Assembly (NCBI RefSeq): GCF_900143645.1
Contig: NZ_FRFD01000005.1
Location: 310,001 to 374,000 of the forward strand
Length of the DNA: 64,000 nucleotides
Origin: Anaerocolumna xylanovorans DSM 12503
GTDB taxonomy: Bacteria; Bacillota; Clostridia; Lachnospirales; Lachnospiraceae
Direction: 5' to 3'
In this document: positions 60,538-64,000 of the stretch, piece by piece
Position numbering within the stretch: the stretch's first letter is position 1
Layout of the letters: the number at the start of each line of letters is the position of its first letter
Translations under genes and position numbers: made by a program
The notes under the pieces: generated by a model
The model's database searches: none
Told to the model about the DNA's origin: nothing
The model's input: only the letters and a program-made list of their open reading frames with translations

Positions 60538-61219
60538 TTAGCTGCAGCAAAGTAATTTCATTTTGCAGCATTTCTTTGAAAACATCCACCAGATTCTGAT
60601 TTCTGGAATAGAGACAGGTGGAGAAGTCCTTATCCGTTATTTCACCGGTCAGTACCTTGCAGGAATCTACGATAAGACGTATTTGATGATTAACCTGTTC
60701 TTTTATATAGATGATAGCACCTTCAAGACCTTTTGGACTGTCAGTCAGAACCACAACCTTTTTCTTTTCTACAATCAGCCTTTGTACATCAGGCCGGATA
60801 ATATCCAGGATATCCGAAGAAACGCTGATATAGATACGGCTCTCGGTCTCACTTAACAGGTTACGAAGCTTATTTATTATGTGCTCTTCACCTTTAATCG
60901 TGATATATCCGCCGGTCTCTTTCTTTCTCTCCGGAAGATTAGAAATTATTCTATCTCTGATGGTAGTCAGCTTGTGTATTGCATTACTGCTGAATTCTTC
61001 AAAAGCAACTGCCGTGTATTTCGTGACATTACCCTCCATAACGTAAGCGGCGCCCTTATCTACCAGTCCCGCTAAGGCATTATAGGTATTGGAACGGGAA
61101 ATACCGGTAAGTTTAGCCACTTCATAACCGGTAAGCTCACCGTTAACCTGAAGGGTCAGATAAATATTCGATTCCTGTCTGGTAAGTCCAAAGGACATAA
61201 ATTGATCGATTAATTCCAT
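60515..61219 (-). CDS. TrmB-family transcriptional regulator
   Basis: 234 residues. The N-terminal winged helix (GLTRQESNIYLTLQVNGELTG, then EVAKLTGISRSNTYNALAGL) is the TrmB pattern. The C-terminal half is a PLD-like sensor domain (IYISVSSDILDIIRPDVQRL) that usually binds a sugar. In Firmicutes such proteins often repress sugar transporters. No transporter lies beside it, so its target is not evident. AAGGAAGGATAGTACC precedes the ATG on the minus strand. Confidence 0.82.
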   Translation of the reverse strand: MELIDQFMSFGLTRQESNIYLTLQVNGELTGYEVAKLTGISRSNTYNALAGLVDKGAAYVMEGNVTKYTAVAFEEFSSNAIHKLTTIRDRIISNLPERKKETGGYITIKGEEHIINKLRNLLSETESRIYISVSSDILDIIRPDVQRLIVEKKKVVVLTDSPKGLEGAIIYIKEQVNHQIRLIVDSCKVLTGEITDKDFSTCLYSRNQNLVDVFKEMLQNEITLLQLKEKEPDR

Positions 61220-61481
61220 GGTACTATCCTTCCTTTTATGGTATCAAACATTAGTTTATACTTAATACCCGAAAAAGTAAATAGAGCGAAGGATATCTTT
61301 AAAGAGGGATGGTGATTTCTGTCCATATTTATTCATTTTCTCGTTCAGGAATCCCTATTCCATTAAGAATGCCAGTAACTGTTCCCGGCAGACTACATAT
61401 TGTAATGTCAATCCAGGCATGCTATAGTAGAGCTGTTTATTGGACTTTAATTTTAAATTCGAAAGAAAAGCGGAGAAAAGT

Positions 61482-62159
61482 ATGAAGACTTATAAATATG
61501 ATACACACGTACACACAAGGGAAGGAAGTGCCTGCGCTGACATTAGCGGCAGCAAGCAGGCAAGGCTTTATAAAGAACTGGGATATGACGGGATTATAAT
61601 TACAGATCATTTTTACAACGGAAATACGGCTGTGTCCCGTAAACTGCCTTGGGAACAATGGGTGGAGGGATTTGTAAAAGGTTATGAGGAAGCATATAAG
61701 GAAGGAAAGAAAATTGGATTATCGGTTTTCTTTGGCTGGGAAGAAAGCATAAAGGGAATGGATTTCCTCATATATGGGCTTGATAAGGAATGGCTTATTC
61801 ATAACAGGAGTATTCTTGGTCTTAGTCCGGAAGAACATTACAGAAAGATAAAAGAAGCCGGAGGATTTGTTGTACATGCCCACCCTTTTCGAAGACGTTC
61901 TCACTTAGCAGATTTAGCGCCTACTCCTGAACTTGAAGATGCGGTAGAAATTATGAATGGGGGAAACGATGACCCAATCTATAACAGGCTCGCAAAGGAG
62001 TATGCGGAAACTTGGAACAAACCTGTGACGGGAGGATCTGATTCCCATCACAAGAAAGACAGGCACATAGGGATTACGGTGGAAACTCCCATTAAAACGA
62101 TTGAGGATTATTGCGACTTTGTTATGAATAGTAAAATTACAGAGATTTTAGACATTTGA
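61482..62159 (+). CDS. PHP-domain metal-dependent phosphatase-like protein
   Basis: 225 residues from ATG 61482 (GCGGAGAAAAGT upstream; the earlier frame start at 61440 has no RBS). The PHP metal-binding set is visible: DTHVHT (6-11), IIITDHF, a Glu in GWEES, VHAHPF and GGSDSHH. Likely a stand-alone phosphoesterase acting on a small phosphorylated molecule or nucleic acid end; substrate unknown. It is alone and divergent from the TrmB-type gene. Confidence 0.85.
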   Translation: MKTYKYDTHVHTREGSACADISGSKQARLYKELGYDGIIITDHFYNGNTAVSRKLPWEQWVEGFVKGYEEAYKEGKKIGLSVFFGWEESIKGMDFLIYGLDKEWLIHNRSILGLSPEEHYRKIKEAGGFVVHAHPFRRRSHLADLAPTPELEDAVEIMNGGNDDPIYNRLAKEYAETWNKPVTGGSDSHHKKDRHIGITVETPIKTIEDYCDFVMNSKITEILDI

Positions 62160-62182
62160 TAAAAAATATGCAGTAAATTGTA

Positions 62183-62211
62183 TTGACAAGGAACGAAAGG
62201 TATAATATAGT
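62183..62211 (+). promoter_or_regulatory. Sigma-A promoter of lysA
   Basis: TTGACA, 17-base spacer, TATAGT, an almost consensus promoter, 58 bases ahead of the ATG. I see no lysine riboswitch. Confidence 0.7.
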
Positions 62212-62269
62212 GTTCCTTAAAAGAAATAATATATAGGGGATTAATAAATACAGAAAGGATGAGCGTAAT

Positions 62270-63535
62270 ATGAAGAAACCTTTTGTGACCAAGGAACAAC
62301 TGGAGGAGATCGTAAAAGAATATCCTACGCCTTTTCACTTGTATGATGAAAAGGGAATCCGTGAAAATGCAAGAAAGTTAAGACAGGCTTTTTCCTGGAA
62401 TAAAGGATTCAAAGAATACTTTGCAATAAAGGCTACCCCCAATCCCTTTATACTGCAAATACTGAAAGAAGAGGGCTGCGGAGCGGACTGCTCCTCTATG
62501 ACAGAGTTAATGCTGTCAGAAGCTCTTGGGTTTAAAGAAAATGAAATCATGTTTTCTTCCAATACAACACCTCCCGAGGAATTTGTTAAGGCAAAAGAAT
62601 TGAATTCGATTATTAACCTGGATGATTTTACCCATATTGATATATTAAAAGAGCTGACAGGTATCCCTAAAACTATTTGCTGCCGTTATAATCCCGGTGG
62701 GGTATTTACTATCAGCAACGGTATTATGGACAATCCCGGGGACGCTAAGTACGGCTTTACCAAGGAGCAGGTAATAGAAGGCTATAAGAAGCTTAAAGAT
62801 TTGGGAGCGGAGGAATTCGGGCTTCATTCTTTTCTTGCAAGCAATACGGTAAGCAATGAATATTACCCGGTTCTTGCTAAAATACTTTTTGAGCTGGCAG
62901 TAGAATTAAAGGAAAAGACCGGTGTTAAAATCAAGTTCATCAACCTGTCAGGAGGGGTAGGGATTCCTTATAGACCGGAGCAGGAACCGAATGATATTCT
63001 GGCTATTGGTGAAGGAGTGAGGAAGGCATTTGAAGAGGTGATGATACCGGCTGGCATGGAAGACGTGGCAATTTATACGGAGCTGGGACGCTTTATGCTG
63101 GCACCGTATGGACATTTGGTAGCCGCTGCTATTCATGAAAAGCATATATATAAAGAATATATTGGTTTAGATGCCTGTGCAGTTGATCTTATGAGGCCTG
63201 CCATGTATGGCGCCTATCATCACATAACGGTAGCGGGAAAAGAGAATGAGCCCTGTGACCATATGTATGATATAACAGGCTCTCTTTGTGAGAACAATGA
63301 TAAATTTGCCATCGACCGTATGCTTCCAAAGATTGAGAAGGGTGATTTCATCGTCATTCATGATACCGGCGCCCACGGATATGCGATGGGTTACAATTAT
63401 AACGGCAAATTAAAATCCGCAGAGCTTTTGTTAAGAGAAGACGGTTCTGTTAAGCTAATCCGAAGAAAAGAAACTCCCAGGGATTATTTTAGTACCTTTG
63501 ATTTTTGTGATGTATTAAAGGATATGAAGTATTAA
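62270..63535 (+). CDS. lysA: Diaminopimelate decarboxylase
   Basis: 421 residues, full length. PLP enzyme of fold III that makes L-lysine from meso-diaminopimelate. The PLP lysine is Lys54 in YFAIKATPNP, the glycine-rich phosphate loop is NLSGGVGIPY, and the cross-subunit Cys lies in GSLCENNDKF (usually CES). The HSFLASNTV stretch replaces the common HIGSQ, a form seen in clostridial enzymes. AGAAAGGATGAGCGTAAT precedes the ATG. The gene has its own promoter and terminator. The substrate could in principle be another amino acid, but the family fit is good. Confidence 0.9.
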   Translation: MKKPFVTKEQLEEIVKEYPTPFHLYDEKGIRENARKLRQAFSWNKGFKEYFAIKATPNPFILQILKEEGCGADCSSMTELMLSEALGFKENEIMFSSNTTPPEEFVKAKELNSIINLDDFTHIDILKELTGIPKTICCRYNPGGVFTISNGIMDNPGDAKYGFTKEQVIEGYKKLKDLGAEEFGLHSFLASNTVSNEYYPVLAKILFELAVELKEKTGVKIKFINLSGGVGIPYRPEQEPNDILAIGEGVRKAFEEVMIPAGMEDVAIYTELGRFMLAPYGHLVAAAIHEKHIYKEYIGLDACAVDLMRPAMYGAYHHITVAGKENEPCDHMYDITGSLCENNDKFAIDRMLPKIEKGDFIVIHDTGAHGYAMGYNYNGKLKSAELLLREDGSVKLIRRKETPRDYFSTFDFCDVLKDMKY

Positions 63536-63564
63536 TACACTTAAGAAAAGAACGGATATTACTA

Positions 63565-63611
63565 AAAAGAGACTGTTGCAGCAAGGAAATTATGCACGGT
63601 CTCTTTTTTTG
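63565..63611 (+). terminator. Rho-independent terminator of lysA
   Basis: AAAGAGAC...GTCTCTTT stem followed by a run of seven T. Confidence 0.88.
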
Positions 63612-63636
63612 TGATAAAAAATATTTTACCAGCTCT

Positions 63637-63663
63637 TAATATAATAGAACGAATGGCCGATAA
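63637..63663 (+). promoter_or_regulatory. Sigma-28 (SigD/FliA) promoter of flgM
   Basis: TAAT, 15-base spacer, GCCGATAA. The -10 element is an almost exact match to the flagellar sigma consensus (TAAA-N15-GCCGATAT), and the gene it serves encodes the anti-sigma factor for that sigma. Confidence 0.75.
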
Positions 63664-63705
63664 CTATTACATAGTAAATAGAAAGACAGTTAGGTGGTGA
63701 AAAGG

Positions 63706-63984
63706 ATGCGTATTGATGCATACAATAAAATTTCACAGGTATATCAGGCAAATAGTACACAAAAGGTAGCCAAGACGGTAAGTGTGTCAGGAAAAGACAA
63801 ATTAGAAATATCAAGCACGGCGAAGGACTATCAGGCGGTTAAACAGGTGCTTGGTCAGATACCGGATGTCCGAGAGGATAAAGTAAAAGCAATAAAGACA
63901 CAGATGCAGTCCGGTACTTACAATGTCAACATGGAAGAGGTAGCTTCCCATATAGTAGACAGTTATTTTGAGAAAACCATATAA
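63706..63984 (+). CDS. flgM: Anti-sigma-28 factor FlgM
   Basis: 92 residues from ATG 63706; AGGTGGTG lies just ahead, and the in-frame GTG at 63694 is inside the RBS. FlgM holds sigma-28 inactive until the flagellar hook is finished and it is exported. The N-terminus (RIDAYNKISQVYQAN) is flexible and export-competent; the C-terminal sigma-binding helix region KVKAIKTQMQSGTYNVNMEE then VASHIVDSYFEK is typical. It probably opens a flagellar operon that continues beyond the window. Confidence 0.9.
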   Translation: MRIDAYNKISQVYQANSTQKVAKTVSVSGKDKLEISSTAKDYQAVKQVLGQIPDVREDKVKAIKTQMQSGTYNVNMEEVASHIVDSYFEKTI

Positions 63985-64000
63985 TCAGATGCAGATTCAG

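Noticed and set aside
62160..62269. Possible lysine riboswitch ahead of lysA
   Set aside because: The 58-base leader is too short and lacks the L-box elements.
1..64000. tRNA and rRNA genes
   Set aside because: No cloverleaf with a GTTCRANYC loop and no rRNA-like stretch noticed on either strand; a tRNAscan run would settle it.

Overview
The window is low-GC Firmicutes DNA, most like a motile, spore-former-type clostridium of the Lachnospiraceae (Anaerocolumna/Lachnoclostridium-like). Grounds: a glycine T-box ahead of a single-chain glycyl-tRNA synthetase, an ftsE-ftsX-PcsB-ctp cluster, a BMP/Nup nucleoside transporter next to deoC-deoD, a sigma-28-type promoter on flgM, and strong AGGAGG-type ribosome binding sites. 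The assignment is by gene content and style only; there is no rRNA or tRNA gene in the window.

Layout. 1-23.5 kb is core genome: a methyltransferase tail, a GNAT acetyltransferase, an SDR reductase, a membrane-anchored unknown, T-box-glyS, a YitT-like protein, a sugar ABC ATPase, two zinc-ribbon membrane proteins, a PucR-type regulator, ftsE-ftsX-PcsB-like-ctp, uvrB-uvrA-yfbR and guaA. 23.5-45.5 kb is an accessory, AT-rich, partly decayed island directly downstream of guaA: a broken protein kinase, Fic, a GmrSD-like DUF262/HNH protein, a retron (frameshifted accessory gene, phosphoribosyltransferase-like effector, msr-msd RNA, reverse transcriptase), an IS256-family element, an alpha/beta hydrolase, a SymE-like toxin, a GIY-YIG protein, a holin-like type I toxin peptide, three unknown or immunity-like genes, a MerR-methyltransferase fusion, and a restriction-modification locus (HTH, DNA methyltransferase, type IIG-like enzyme). 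45.5-64 kb returns to core functions: D-lactate dehydrogenase, an AraC/GyrI regulator, a small exported protein, a DeoR regulator with deoC, deoD and a nucleoside ABC transporter, topoisomerase IV-like parE-parC, a TrmB-type regulator, a PHP protein, lysA and flgM.

How genes work together. deoR-deoC-deoD-BMP-ATPase-permease-permease forms a nucleoside uptake and catabolism block. FtsEX should gate the PcsB-like M23 hydrolase encoded next to it. uvrB-uvrA is a repair operon with a candidate LexA site. The island stacks several probable anti-phage functions, and the retron is the most interesting system: its RNA boundaries (a1/a2) are visible, its effector is a phosphoribosyltransferase-like winged-helix protein, and its first gene carries two compensating A-run frameshifts.

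A dispersed intergenic repeat with two conserved hairpins occurs at about 7.2 kb (three tandem copies), 21.5 kb and 58.3 kb (minus strand, between parE and parC), with a degenerate copy at 14.3 kb.
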